Assembly: GCF_036416795.1 (NCBI RefSeq)
Contig: NZ_CP143867.1
Span: 3,898,001-3,962,000, forward strand
Direction of reading: 5' to 3'
Source of the DNA: Bacteroides sp. MSB163
Lineage (GTDB): Bacteria; Bacteroidota; Bacteroidia; Bacteroidales; Bacteroidaceae
Length of the DNA stretch: 64,000 bases
Shown: piece by piece, positions 9,352-18,273 of the stretch
How the letters are laid out: the number at the start of each line of letters is the position of its first letter
Position numbering within the stretch: position 1 is the first letter of the stretch
Notes under the pieces: model-generated
The model's input: only the letters and a program-made list of their open reading frames with translations
Database searches by the model: none
What the model was told of the DNA's origin: nothing
Position numbers and translations under genes: made by a program

Positions 9352-11748
9352 ATGAAAACAGAACAAATGCAAATAAATAACTCGTCGGTATCTCTCCGGT
9401 TAAAAATTATTGTCGGATATGTATCGTTACTCATATTCCTTATTATCATTGTTTCTCTTGTGTGGCTGGAACATCAGAAGATGGAAATGTTGAATAGTGA
9501 AGAATTACTTATCAAGCAAAAAAGAGAAGCCGTGAACCGGACTTTTGAAAAACTGCTTGACTTCTCCTTTTCTGATGATTTCCTGCTATTACGTGACAAG
9601 GATAAATTCAATGAATACCGGATGAAGCGTGAAATAGCAACCACCGCTTTGAACGGACTGAAACGATACTATCCGTCCGACATACAACATGCACAAATCG
9701 ACACAATATCTTTGCTTTTACAGGAAAAAGAAGCACTATTGCTTGGAGTGATGAATACTCTTTCGGATTTACTGCATTCTGACAGTTTGTTCCAACGGAG
9801 AATACCTTCTGTCGCTTTACAAATGCATACTATATTGTTACCAGACAAACCAGAAAAGACGGGAAAAAGGCTGAGTGGTTTCTTTGGGATATTTAAAAAG
9901 AAAGAAGAAAAATCTGTCTATGCATACCAAAAGGAAAAAACGAAACAGCCGTCCGCATCCCAACAAATAACCAGGGAACTTTATTCCCTGCAAAAAGAAA
10001 TGTCTATACAATATACCGACTACTGGAATAAGTTGACCACCTACTCCGACAGTTTGCAATGGCGTAACACAGAACTGAATTCACAAATAAACACACTTAT
10101 TGGTGAGTTTGAACAAGTAGTTATCAAGCAAGCAGAAAAAGAAATAGAGGAAATTACCACATCAAGGGAGCAATCATTTCGTATCATTCTGTTTATAGCC
10201 GCTATCGCCATCCTGCTAATAGTGATATTTTACCTTTTTATCCATCAGGACATAAGAAAGAGGCAGGAATATCGGCTGAAACTGGAAGCGTCTGACTGCC
10301 GGAATCGTGAACTGCTGGCCGCGCGCCGTAATCTTATACTGACAGTAAGCCATGACCTCCGTGTACCGCTCGGTACTATCAGCGAATATGCAGAATTATT
10401 ACAAGATGAAAAAAGTCCGGAACAGAGCAAAGGGTATGCAATGAATATCCTGCATGCCTCGCGCCATGTCATTGGGTTGGCAAATAACCTGCTGTATTAT
10501 TACAGGCTGGAAGCGGAAAAGGAACAGCCGGAAAAAGAAATCTTTCATTTGGGGCGGACAATTGAAGATGCTGCCCACTCATTCTTATCGGTAGCGGAAA
10601 AGAAAGGGTTGGACTTGGTAATAAAAGTGATAGATTCTGATATACTTGTTGAGGGGGATTGCGGGCGGTTGGTGCAAATACTCAATAATCTGATCTCAAA
10701 TGCAGTAAAGTTTACCAGTGCCGGATATATACAAGTAGGCGCACAATACCGGGTCGGAAAGCTATCCTTCTTCATTAGAGATACGGGCATAGGTATTGAT
10801 AAGGAAAGTCAGGAACAGATATTCACCGCTTTTGAACGAGGTAAAGCGCCAAATGCGGAAGAAGGCTTCGGACTGGGATTGGCGATAACATATAAATTGG
10901 TAACATTGCTGGAAGGTACTATCCATGTCCAAAGCACACCGGGACACGGAAGCACATTCGAGGTATGCCTACCTATGCGTGAAACAAATGGAAAAACAGA
11001 CACAATAAAAACACCTTTGGAAGGTGGTGAACTTTCAGGAATGAGGGTGCTGGTAATAGATGATGACCGGATACAACTGGAAGTAATCCAAAAGATGTAT
11101 GCACGCCATGGAGTGGAATGTGATTGCTGCCTGAATGTAAGTGAACTGATCGCAGCATTACGCCGTAACCGTTATGACCTTATGCTTACGGATATGAGGA
11201 TGTTGGAAATGGACGGTTATGGAGTACTGGCCTTACTTCGTGGCAGCAACTTCGGCCAAACAAGAACACTTCCTGTATTGGCTGTAACCGCACAGGCGGA
11301 CAAGAAACCGGAATATTTCAGAAAAGCCGGTTTTGCGGACTGCTTGTATAAGCCTTTCTCGCAGAAAGAATTAGTGTCGGTTACCTCATATATAGACAGA
11401 ACGAATTTTGCAGCTATCATGGAGGGTGAAGATAATACGAGGGAACTATTGGATATGTTCATAGAGGACACGGAAAAGGAACTCTCTGAAATGCAGGACG
11501 CTTTGGAAACGGCAAATTATATGCAATTGAGGCATATCATACACAAAGCTGCTCCATTATGGGGGATGATTCGTATCAATGTACCCTTGAATGAACTGGA
11601 AGAGATGGCTTCACTATCCTCTGAAAAATGGTGTAAGGAATTGGATGCCCGTATTAAAAGACTGATGAAAGCAGTGGAACAGGCCGTAAAAAAAGCGAAA
11701 GAATTAAAGTTTGAACCGGATGAAAACCATATTGGTAGTAGAAGATGA
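9352..11748 (+). CDS. rteA-like: RteA-like hybrid sensor histidine kinase (HK-REC-HPt)
   Basis: 798 residues. TM1 is at about 18-38, a mainly helical sensor region reaches to about 275, and TM2 is about 276-298. The HisKA box is LTVSHDLRVPLG with phospho-acceptor His334; the ATP-binding lid includes GEGFGLGLAI-like residues (EEGFGLGLAITYKL). A receiver domain follows with Asp614 in LMLTDMRMLEM, then a C-terminal HPt domain with His731 in HIIHKAAPLWGM. This order and size match RteA of CTnDOT-type elements, where RteA phosphorylates RteB. The signal sensed is unknown; the element lacks tetQ, which precedes rteA in CTnDOT. The next gene overlaps its end. Confidence 0.8.
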   Translation: MKTEQMQINNSSVSLRLKIIVGYVSLLIFLIIIVSLVWLEHQKMEMLNSEELLIKQKREAVNRTFEKLLDFSFSDDFLLLRDKDKFNEYRMKREIATTALNGLKRYYPSDIQHAQIDTISLLLQEKEALLLGVMNTLSDLLHSDSLFQRRIPSVALQMHTILLPDKPEKTGKRLSGFFGIFKKKEEKSVYAYQKEKTKQPSASQQITRELYSLQKEMSIQYTDYWNKLTTYSDSLQWRNTELNSQINTLIGEFEQVVIKQAEKEIEEITTSREQSFRIILFIAAIAILLIVIFYLFIHQDIRKRQEYRLKLEASDCRNRELLAARRNLILTVSHDLRVPLGTISEYAELLQDEKSPEQSKGYAMNILHASRHVIGLANNLLYYYRLEAEKEQPEKEIFHLGRTIEDAAHSFLSVAEKKGLDLVIKVIDSDILVEGDCGRLVQILNNLISNAVKFTSAGYIQVGAQYRVGKLSFFIRDTGIGIDKESQEQIFTAFERGKAPNAEEGFGLGLAITYKLVTLLEGTIHVQSTPGHGSTFEVCLPMRETNGKTDTIKTPLEGGELSGMRVLVIDDDRIQLEVIQKMYARHGVECDCCLNVSELIAALRRNRYDLMLTDMRMLEMDGYGVLALLRGSNFGQTRTLPVLAVTAQADKKPEYFRKAGFADCLYKPFSQKELVSVTSYIDRTNFAAIMEGEDNTRELLDMFIEDTEKELSEMQDALETANYMQLRHIIHKAAPLWGMIRINVPLNELEEMASLSSEKWCKELDARIKRLMKAVEQAVKKAKELKFEPDENHIGSRR

Positions 11749-13018
11749 CCGGATATATGCACGTACTACCGCCAACTGGCTGGTAAAAAACGGGATGGAT
11801 GCCCGTTACGTGCTGTCAGTAAATTCCGCAAAAGAATTTCTAAGCGATCACGAAGTAGATCTGGTCTTGTCGGATTTCCGCCTTGGTGACTGTAATGGTG
11901 TGGAATTGCTCGAATGGATGAGGGTACATGGATATCGTATGCCTTTTCTAATCATGACAGGATATGGAGATATACCTGGTGCTGTCGAAGCTGTAAAGAA
12001 AGGGGCTGACAATTATCTCCCCAAACCCGTACAAACAGAAAAAGTACTTGATGTCATCCGTGAACTGTTGGAACGTAGGGAGAAAAGGAGAAATCCGGAG
12101 CAGGCTTTTTATGTCTGTAAAAGTCCATTGGCAGTAAAACTTCAGGAGATGGTTCGTTTGGTAGCTCCCGCAGAAAGCTTATCCGTATTGATACGTGGCG
12201 CATCGGGTACAGGTAAGGAATGGGTGGCGCGACGGATCCATGCACTTGGCGGACGTTCGGACGCTCCTTTTGTAGCGGTGGATTGCGGGGCATTACCACG
12301 GGAGCTGGCCGCATCGGAATTGTTTGGACATAAAAAAGGTACTTTTACGGGAGCAACTGAAGATAAAACCGGCATGTTTACTGCCGCCAATCATGGAACA
12401 TTGTTCCTGGATGAAATTGGTAATCTGAACATGGAAACTCAGGTATTACTATTACGTGCCTTGCAAGAGAAACGTTATAGACCTCTTGGCGGAAAGGAAG
12501 AGATACAAGCGGACATACGACTGCTTACAGCCACCAATGAGGATTTAGAACGGGCTATAAGTGAGGGGCGGTTCAGGGAAGACTTGTTCCATCGGTTGAA
12601 CGAATTTCCGCTTCATGTTCCGTCATTGAGAGAGTGTGCGGATGATATTATTCCGTTAGCCGGATTCTTTCTTTCCTATGCGAACGAGGAATTGGGAAAG
12701 AAAGTGAAGGAATTTGATATGGACGTGAGGAAGGCTTTCAGGGCTTATTCATGGCCGGGCAATATCCGTGAGTTAAAAAGTGTGGTGAGGCGTGCGTGTG
12801 TATTGGCGCAGGATGAATGGATTACACTTAAAGACATCAACCTTCCGATGGAGATAAAACCATCGGATAATTACCGGCTGGATATGGAGCGTACGGAATT
12901 GGAAGCGATAGTGAAAGCATTGGAAACTACGGGTAATGATCGGAAAGCTGCCTCCCAGCTGTTGGGTATATCCCGGAGTACGCTTTATTTGAAACTGAAA
13001 AAATACGGTTTAAACTGA
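11720..13018 (+). CDS. rteB-like: RteB-like sigma-54-dependent response regulator (NtrC family)
   Basis: 432 residues from ATG 11720, inside the 3' end of the kinase gene; a TTG at 11711 would add three residues. The order is an N-terminal receiver (DLVLSDFRLGD, phospho-Asp), an AAA+ domain with Walker A RGASGTGKEWVA, the sigma-54 contact loop as KGTFTGAT (GAFTGA variant) and Walker B TLFLDEIGNL, and a C-terminal Fis-type HTH (ASQLLGISRSTLYLKLKKYG). It should drive open-complex formation by RNA polymerase-sigma-54 when phosphorylated. A near-consensus sigma-54 promoter lies just downstream, before the rteC-like gene, which fits the RteB to RteC cascade of CTnDOT. Confidence 0.85.
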   Translation: MKTILVVEDDRIYARTTANWLVKNGMDARYVLSVNSAKEFLSDHEVDLVLSDFRLGDCNGVELLEWMRVHGYRMPFLIMTGYGDIPGAVEAVKKGADNYLPKPVQTEKVLDVIRELLERREKRRNPEQAFYVCKSPLAVKLQEMVRLVAPAESLSVLIRGASGTGKEWVARRIHALGGRSDAPFVAVDCGALPRELAASELFGHKKGTFTGATEDKTGMFTAANHGTLFLDEIGNLNMETQVLLLRALQEKRYRPLGGKEEIQADIRLLTATNEDLERAISEGRFREDLFHRLNEFPLHVPSLRECADDIIPLAGFFLSYANEELGKKVKEFDMDVRKAFRAYSWPGNIRELKSVVRRACVLAQDEWITLKDINLPMEIKPSDNYRLDMERTELEAIVKALETTGNDRKAASQLLGISRSTLYLKLKKYGLN

Positions 13019-13020
13019 AT

Positions 13021-13073
13021 GTGTCCATAATTCTGAACACATTGTGTCTGATGGGGATAATAAATGCAGACAC
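13021..13073 (+). promoter_or_regulatory. Paired dyads, candidate enhancer sites for the RteB-like activator
   Basis: Immediately after the rteB-like stop there is a near-palindrome at 13021-13040 (GTGTCCATAATTCTGAACAC, 16 of 20 positions symmetric) and a second dyad GTGTCTG / CAGACAC at 13044-13050 and 13067-13073. They lie about 65-115 bases upstream of the sigma-54 promoter, the usual place for NtrC-type upstream activator binding. Assignment to the RteB-like protein is inference from position. Confidence 0.5.
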
Positions 13074-13135
13074 GTTTTGGAAATAATGCATGGTAACATA
13101 TTAATTGTCAATGCATTAATGTGTTTGTCTTTCTG

Positions 13136-13150
13136 TGGCATAGCACTTGC
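13136..13150 (+). promoter_or_regulatory. Sigma-54 promoter (-24/-12) of the rteC-like gene
   Basis: TGGCATAGCACTTGC matches the -24/-12 consensus TGGCAC-N5-TTGC at nine of ten fixed positions with correct GG-to-GC spacing. It is 65 bases upstream of the rteC-like start and downstream of the two dyads, and the gene before it encodes a sigma-54 activator. Confidence 0.7.
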
Positions 13151-13214
13151 CCTTTATGGTCATGACAAGTGACGGTGAAAACCGGAACAGTTTCAAACTT
13201 TAAAATTTAATGCC

Positions 13215-13844
13215 ATGAGAACATTGACAAATACTCTTCTATTCAATATGTTCACCTCCTACATGACAGGCTCTGAACTTATGTCGGAAGAATTACCTGC
13301 CGCCTATGATGATTTTGCAAACCTGCTTGCCGGACTGTCGCAAGATAAGGATAGAATGAAGCTATTAAGACGGTTGAACTACACGAGGATAGAACTTTCT
13401 TTTATGCAACAGACCTGCAATACTATAAAAGAAGGACGACATATACTCTATGATGTGTTTATCAACAAAACTCTTTCCTTATTGGAAGCGGAAATAGAAA
13501 TGATGAAAGATTATATCCGTCACCATGCGGATGATACCGATATGAAAATGGAAATCCACCGGCAGGGTGATAAATGGAAATCCACTCTTCGCTGGAATGG
13601 TACGGATAATGACCTGATAGAATTAGTGGCTGCATTGATGGCCGCCGGAGTTGTGGACTGTGGGGAAGGAAAGAAGCTTACCATTGTAGATGTCATCAGA
13701 GTATTTGAGGATGCTTTTAACCTGAAAATAAATGCCTTATACACCAAACGGGGAAAGGTGTTTGATCGCTGTACGGTTTCCACTCCTTTTATTGACTCTA
13801 TTCGCAAAAGTTATATCAAGATGTTGGACGAACGGCTGGCGTAA
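13215..13844 (+). CDS. rteC-like: RteC-like regulator
   Basis: 209 residues. The C-terminal half (about 105-209) has the RteC signature: a predicted helical segment then RWNGTDNDLIELVAALMAAG, a short DVIRVFEDAFNL helix and a final RKSYIKMLDERLA helix, as in RteC of CTnDOT, which binds DNA upstream of the excision operon and activates it. Its N-terminal half is helical and cannot be assigned. The gene is preceded by a sigma-54 promoter and followed, 112 bases later, by the A-B-C module whose promoter region carries a motif repeated at three places in the window; those are candidate binding sites for this protein. Confidence 0.75.
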   Translation: MRTLTNTLLFNMFTSYMTGSELMSEELPAAYDDFANLLAGLSQDKDRMKLLRRLNYTRIELSFMQQTCNTIKEGRHILYDVFINKTLSLLEAEIEMMKDYIRHHADDTDMKMEIHRQGDKWKSTLRWNGTDNDLIELVAALMAAGVVDCGEGKKLTIVDVIRVFEDAFNLKINALYTKRGKVFDRCTVSTPFIDSIRKSYIKMLDERLA

Positions 13845-13870
13845 AGTTTGCATGCCAACAGCCGCCAAAA

Positions 13871-13923
13871 GGTGACTTGTGTGTCCGCCGTGTTGCAGAT
13901 TGACGGTCAAAGCGCTTTCTTTG
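13871..13923 (+). promoter_or_regulatory. Promoter of the A-B-C module with upstream GGTGACT motif (site 1)
   Basis: GGTGACTT at 13871-13878, preceded by GCCAA-type sequence, is followed 45 bases later (start to start) by a -7 box TTTCTTTG at 13916-13923. The same motif and spacing occur at 17435 and 40113 in front of the HTH genes. The poor -7 box and absence of a clear -33 TTTG suggest an activator-dependent promoter; RteC is the obvious candidate, by inference. Confidence 0.5.
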
Positions 13924-13956
13924 CATCTATAAAATTTCTATAAACAAATCAAGATT

Positions 13957-15309
13957 ATGGGATTACTGAAAGATTGGACGACCCGCTGGATAACCCGTTT
14001 ATCGGGGCGGACAGCGGGAGGGCCAGGGAGCGTGTTCATCACGCTGGACGAAAAAAATACCCCGGTGGATGTACACACGGGTGATGCCGTACCGAAAGCG
14101 TATGAGGATTATATCGGGAAGATGATGAAGAGCTTCGACAAACGGGGCTACCTACCCGGCTGAACGATTCTAAAAGCGGATTTCGCAGATAAAGGGAAGA
14201 TACCTTCCCGACGGGGAGAACTGGCGGACTGGTATTTTCATACTCTGGTTCCGGCTATTCATAGACACAAGGCAGTGACGGGAAGGCAGATTCCTTTGAG
14301 GGATGCGGCCTATACGCTGAAAACGGGGTTGAAACTGTTCAGCCGCCGGGCATCATCCACAGCACTGCAAAAAGACAAGCAATATAAAGAGTTTATCCGG
14401 CATAACGAGGCGGAAGGCTGGAACAATGAAAAACTGTCGGGCGAAAAGTGGCGAGTGTATGCCGTGGCGACGGATGAGGGCGTATTGTTCTTCTCGGACA
14501 ACGAAAAGGGCATGAAAGCCCGCAACAGCTATCTGCAATATCTGGCGGATGGATTTTTCAATATGACCAAAGGGGCGGAAACATTGAAACTGTATGAGAT
14601 AGAGACACCTTCCCGACAAGTGGCGGAACTGGCGGACAACTGCATCGACATACTGGCGAAAAGCGATTTGCGCAGTGCCGATATGCAACTGCGTAAATCG
14701 AAGTTCAGCTTCACTTCTGAGAAACTGGCAGGAAAAGAAATGCTGGAAGGTGCCGTCTGCACGGACAAATACGATTTAAGACCGGATTACAGTAACTTTG
14801 ACCGGTTGACGAAGGACTTCAATCTGGGTATTTCGCCACGTAATTATGACGTGGCCTCTCTGCTTTATATTTCGGAAAACGGGTATGCCGGTCATGTGAC
14901 GACAGACTATTTTCATCCGTTCAGTTATGAGTATGAGTTCCGAGATTTGGCTGAAAAGTTGGGTGACAGCATCAAGGCACGGCAATCGGCGCCAATGTCG
15001 TCACATGATTTCGGCTATGCGGCCTTGCAGACGGAAGCGAAGGTAATGGCAAGGGATATTCTGCAATCGGAGTTTCATATAACGGACGGGGAATTTAAGT
15101 TGGGCGGAAGTATCAACCGGATGGAAAAAACAGAAAGAATGCAAACAGCTTCTTATCAGCGTTCTAAAGAACAAAAGACAGGTAAATCATTCGATACAGC
15201 CCCCATACGGGAAGTTCCTGCGCAGAAACGGGGTAACGGTCAACGGCAGGCAAAGCATGTGGTCTCCATTACTCCGGATAAAAAGGAAAAGAAACAACTA
15301 ATCATATAG
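13957..15309 (+). CDS. Module gene A: protein of unknown function, one in-frame TGA
   Basis: A single frame runs from ATG 13957 to TAG 15309 (450 residues plus one TGA at 14161-14163, codon 69). No other stop or frameshift interrupts it. Before the TGA there is a 68-residue N-terminal domain (GGPGSVFITLDEKNTPVDVH) homologous to the starts of genes B and C. After it come a middle region and a 170-residue domain shared with C (YDLRPDYSNFDRLT, NYDVASLLYISENGY), then a basic tail ending HVVSITPDKKEKKQLII. No enzyme motif, signal peptide or membrane segment is seen, so it is probably cytoplasmic. I do not recognise the family. It is either translated through TGA, made as two pieces, or a pseudogene; the lack of other damage argues against simple decay. 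Confidence 0.6.
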
Positions 15310-15314
15310 AATTT

Positions 15315-16208
15315 ATGGAAGAAAAGAAAATGCAAGCGGTGGAAAGCGGCAGTCTGTATATGACGCTGGATGCTTTTTACCGCCCCGTTTATTTAAGTAT
15401 GCGGGGACAGGGAGAAGAAGGATTCTCCCGATATATCAGCAACAACGTACGGTTTCATACTGCAAGCAGGGAATTTGTACCCGACCACTGAATGTTCCGT
15501 TTCGACTTCAGAGACAAAAGTCTGATTCCCCCCATACTCGGAACGGATAATGCGAATTATCTGGAACGGCTCACGCCGGTATTGGAACGGGAAAGGATTC
15601 ATCCTTCGGGTGTGGTAAGACTGCGGGATGCGGCATTCTGTGAGGAAAGGGGTATCGTACAACTGTCGTCATCGGCGGAACATACGGTCTTATTGGAGAA
15701 TGATGACTACAGGCGGTTGGGGCACCGTTTCGGAATGAACGGGGACGTGATAAGGAACGGACTGGCCGTTTTTCCTACTTGTACGGCAGTAGAATACGGA
15801 CAGAAGGTGTTGCTACTGGGAAAAACGGACAAAGGGGACAAGGCATTAGAAGAGTTTCTGAACGATTTGACCGGATACTTTTTCGATGGGAAACGAAAGC
15901 CGGAGGAATTGAGGTTCCATGAAGTGGCACCGCTGGATGCGAAGTTCCGGGCGGAAATTGGAGACTGCAAGACTGCCTCACCGGATATACTTCGATACGG
16001 GATTTGTACGAAACGTTGTGGCATGGCACCGACACTAAGAAACTTTAACCGGCTGAGAAACTTGCAACTAATGAGTGCGCCACTGACAAAGGAGCAGGAA
16101 CGGATTGTTTCGATGCTGGTTACACGACCGGATAATGTGCGGTTTCCGGATATGGAAGTGAAGACGAGGATACCGTTTAAAAAGAAGGGACAGAGTATAA
16201 ACATTTAA
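15315..16208 (+). CDS. Module gene B: protein of unknown function, one in-frame TGA
   Basis: Frame from ATG 15315 to TAA 16206-16208, 296 sense codons plus TGA at 15489-15491 (codon 59). The TGA is directly followed by an in-frame ATG (15492), so restart to make a 238-residue C-terminal protein is also possible. The N-terminal piece (SGSLYMTLDAFYRPVYLSM) matches the starts of A and C. The body contains RLRDAAFCEERG, which aligns with RLSEVVYCL of C and PLRDAAYTL of A, and ends with basic RIPFKKKGQSINI. Five bases separate it from gene A and 11 from gene C, so the three form one operon. A decayed copy at 18.3 kb has TGA in the same place. Function unknown. Confidence 0.6.
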
Positions 16209-16219
16209 ATTTTTGATAT

Positions 16220-17344
16220 ATGGAAAATGAACAGAACGGAACGACAAAAGGCGGTAGCGTATATATAACTGTGGACAAATTTTTCAATCCCGTACATGTC
16301 AGCATGAAAGGTACGGGTGAGGAAGGTTATCAGGAGTTCATGCAGGAAGATGTGGAGAAAGCATTGAAATGCGAGGAAATGCCGGCTATGAGTCTGATGT
16401 ATTATAATGTGCCCGATATGGGTATCGTGCCGCCATTGCAGGAAGGGGACAATGAGGATTACCTGAAAAGGCTGGAAAAGGCAATGGACGAGCATGGAAT
16501 CATATTGCAGAGGTACCAGCGCTTGTCGGAAGTGGTGTATTGCCTGTGAAATGAAATAGACCCGTTTTCGAAGGATGAGACTTATACCCGCTGGCTCACG
16601 CCGAAGATATGGACGGAAATAAAGTCGTCACCCGTAGCGATGGCGGATATGCTGGATGATTTGAAGCACGGGAATAAGTTCTATACGGGTGTTGAGACGG
16701 ACAAGGGGGTATTGCTTTTCAGCCGGAATTATGAGGGAAACCATCAATACGGGGCTTTTATGGAGGCGAATATCGAGAGGCGTTTCTTTGAGCCGGACTT
16801 TGAAGGCAAGTCGCTGACGGTATATGAAATTCGGGGATGGCCTTCGCTGATGGCAGGAAAAATAAACCGCTGTTATGATAGTTATGACAGCCTGCTGCCA
16901 TTGGAAAAGATTCCGGTGGATGCCTATCTGGATAAATCGGCTTTGAAAAGTGTTACGCACAAAGAGGAGTATGACCTTTCACCCACATGGAAGAATTATG
17001 CTCGGCTGACGGATGGTGAAAAGGGACTTGGTTTAGCCCGAAGCGTGGATAATTATGACCGGATGACATTGCTGTATATCATGGACAAGGGTTATCCGAG
17101 GGACGGACTGATAGACGAGTATCCGGACAATTTCAGTTTTCATGAGAAATTTGAAAGGATTGAAAACAAGCTGCTGGGCCGGGACAGATGGAATGTGTAT
17201 GACGAGATGCAGGAGAAGGCGAAGAAACTGGCCGGGAAACTATTACATGAGCATTTTCCCGATACACGGCAGAAAGAAGATGATGCTCCGAAAATGAAGG
17301 TCGAAAGCGAAATACCGAAAAAGAGTAAAGGCAGAAAGATGTAG
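16220..17344 (+). CDS. Module gene C: protein of unknown function, one in-frame TGA
   Basis: Frame from ATG 16220 to TAG 17344, 373 sense codons plus TGA at 16547-16549 (codon 110). The start (GGSVYITVDKFFNPVHVSM) is homologous to A and B. After the TGA, the 265-residue remainder is homologous to A (EYDLSPTWKNYARLT and NYDRMTLLYIMDKGYP). Unlike A and B it is uninterrupted at their TGA position; at its own TGA position A has Lys and B has Glu. The tail is Lys-rich (IPKKSKGRKM). A decayed copy at 39.1 kb keeps the same TGA within the same VVYCL context. No catalytic motif is visible; function unknown. Confidence 0.6.
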
Positions 17345-17427
17345 AATAACAAAAGACAAGTAAAAGGATGGAAGCCCGTTGCTGCATGGATGCAGGGACG
17401 AGCTTTTGTTTTATCAGGCCAATGCAC

Positions 17428-17486
17428 GCCAACGGGTGACTCTGATTTCGGCGGTTTGGAAGGTATGTAAGATGTGCCTTATTTTG
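17428..17486 (+). promoter_or_regulatory. Promoter of the HTH gene pair with GGTGACT motif (site 2)
   Basis: GCCAACGGGTGACTC ends at 17442; GGTGACTC starts at 17435 and the -7 box TTATTTTG is at 17479-17486, a start-to-start distance of 44 bases, against 45 and 44 at the two related sites. It drives the two small HTH genes beginning at 17520. Confidence 0.5.
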
Positions 17487-17519
17487 CCGCATATTCAGAA
17501 ACTTAAAAATGATTTTAGT

Positions 17520-17804
17520 ATGGAACTGACGATTATTGATACAAGCGCGTATCAAGAACTGAGAAAGCTGGTCAGTACACTGGCCGCACAAATGGGTGAC
17601 TTTCAAAAAAAGATTGCCCCGCCCGCACTGGGCAAATGAATGGATGCGCAGGAAGTATGTTTGGCATTGGGCATATCTAAAAGATGCCTGCAAAACTATC
17701 GGGATAACGGACTTATCCCTTACTTGAATGTAGGAGGAAAGTTCTTCTACCGGGAAGTGGATATTCAGGAGATTTTGGAAAGCGGACTAACTAAAAGAAA
17801 ATAA
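17520..17804 (+). CDS. Helix-turn-helix protein 1 (excisionase-like HTH_17), one in-frame TGA
   Basis: Frame from ATG 17520 to TAA 17802-17804, 93 sense codons plus TGA at 17637-17639, immediately followed by in-frame ATG 17640. The 39-residue first part (ELTIIDTSAYQELRKLV) and the HTH part (MDAQEVCLALGISKRCLQNY, then VGGKFFYREVDIQEIL) together have the full length of Bacteroides conjugative-transposon HTH proteins. In homologs I recall, the residue just before the LDNQDVC-type segment is often Trp, which is where the TGA falls. The second copy at 40.2 kb has TGA-ATG at the same point. Likely a DNA-binding regulator or excisionase-like factor of a mobile element. Confidence 0.6.
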
Positions 17805-17808
17805 AGGG

Positions 17809-18110
17809 ATGGCAGAGATTATCACAAAAGATTCGGAAGAGTTTAAGGATTTGATCGGATGGATCAGGAGAATGGGAAAAGCGGTGGAGGAAGCAACGGC
17901 ACGGATACGTCCGACAATCGTAGACGAACATTACCTGACCGGGGACGATGTATGTGCCATGCTGCACATCTCATGACGCACACTGCAAACGCTGAGAGAT
18001 GAAAAGGCAGTGCCATATACCAATATCGGGGGAAACTGCTTTATCCCGAAAGCGGGCTATATGATGTACTGAGAAAGAATTATAGGGATTTCAGACGTTT
18101 TAAGCATTAG
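17809..18110 (+). pseudogene. Helix-turn-helix protein 2, broken by TGA and a frameshift
   Basis: Starts at ATG 17809, four bases after HTH 1. The N-terminal region (EHYLTGDDVCAMLHIS) and the recognition helix RTLQTLRDEKA match the intact copy at 40479, but TGA (17974-17976) interrupts HIS-RTLQ, and one base appears to be missing near 18031-18036 (GGGGGAAACTG); restoring it gives LYPESGLYDVLRKNYRDFRR and a stop at 18108-18110. The intact copy has Ser at the TGA position. With two lesions this gene is probably dead, unlike its neighbours with TGA only. Confidence 0.65.
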
Positions 18111-18114
18111 AACA

Positions 18115-18268
18115 ATTATGTTCCAAACTGCCGGAGATGGATGTGCCTGCTGATGTTGTCCACAGCCGGGAAGATCCAATCCAGAAACAAGGAAACAGAC
18201 AGCAACGGGCAAAACATATCGTTTCGATTATTCCACACAAGAAAGAAAAGAAACAATTAATTATTTAG
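18115..18268 (+). pseudogene. 3' tail of a second copy of module gene A
   Basis: Only the end of the gene survives: the last codons read QRAKHIVSIIPHKKEKKQLII before TAG 18266-18268, against QAKHVVSITPDKKEKKQLII in gene A. The bases before about 18150 no longer align clearly. It shows that an A-B-C module once followed the HTH pair. Confidence 0.6.
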
Positions 18269-18273
18269 AGTTT

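Noticed and set aside
13957..17804. Selenocysteine as the meaning of the TGAs
   Set aside because: No redox motif around the sites, no clear SECIS-type hairpin immediately after each TGA, and no selenoprotein family recognised.
13957..17804. Uniform TGA = Trp genetic code
   Set aside because: The same genes use TGG for Trp freely, the other genes of the window use TGA as a normal stop, and paralogs have Lys, Glu or Ser at some TGA positions.
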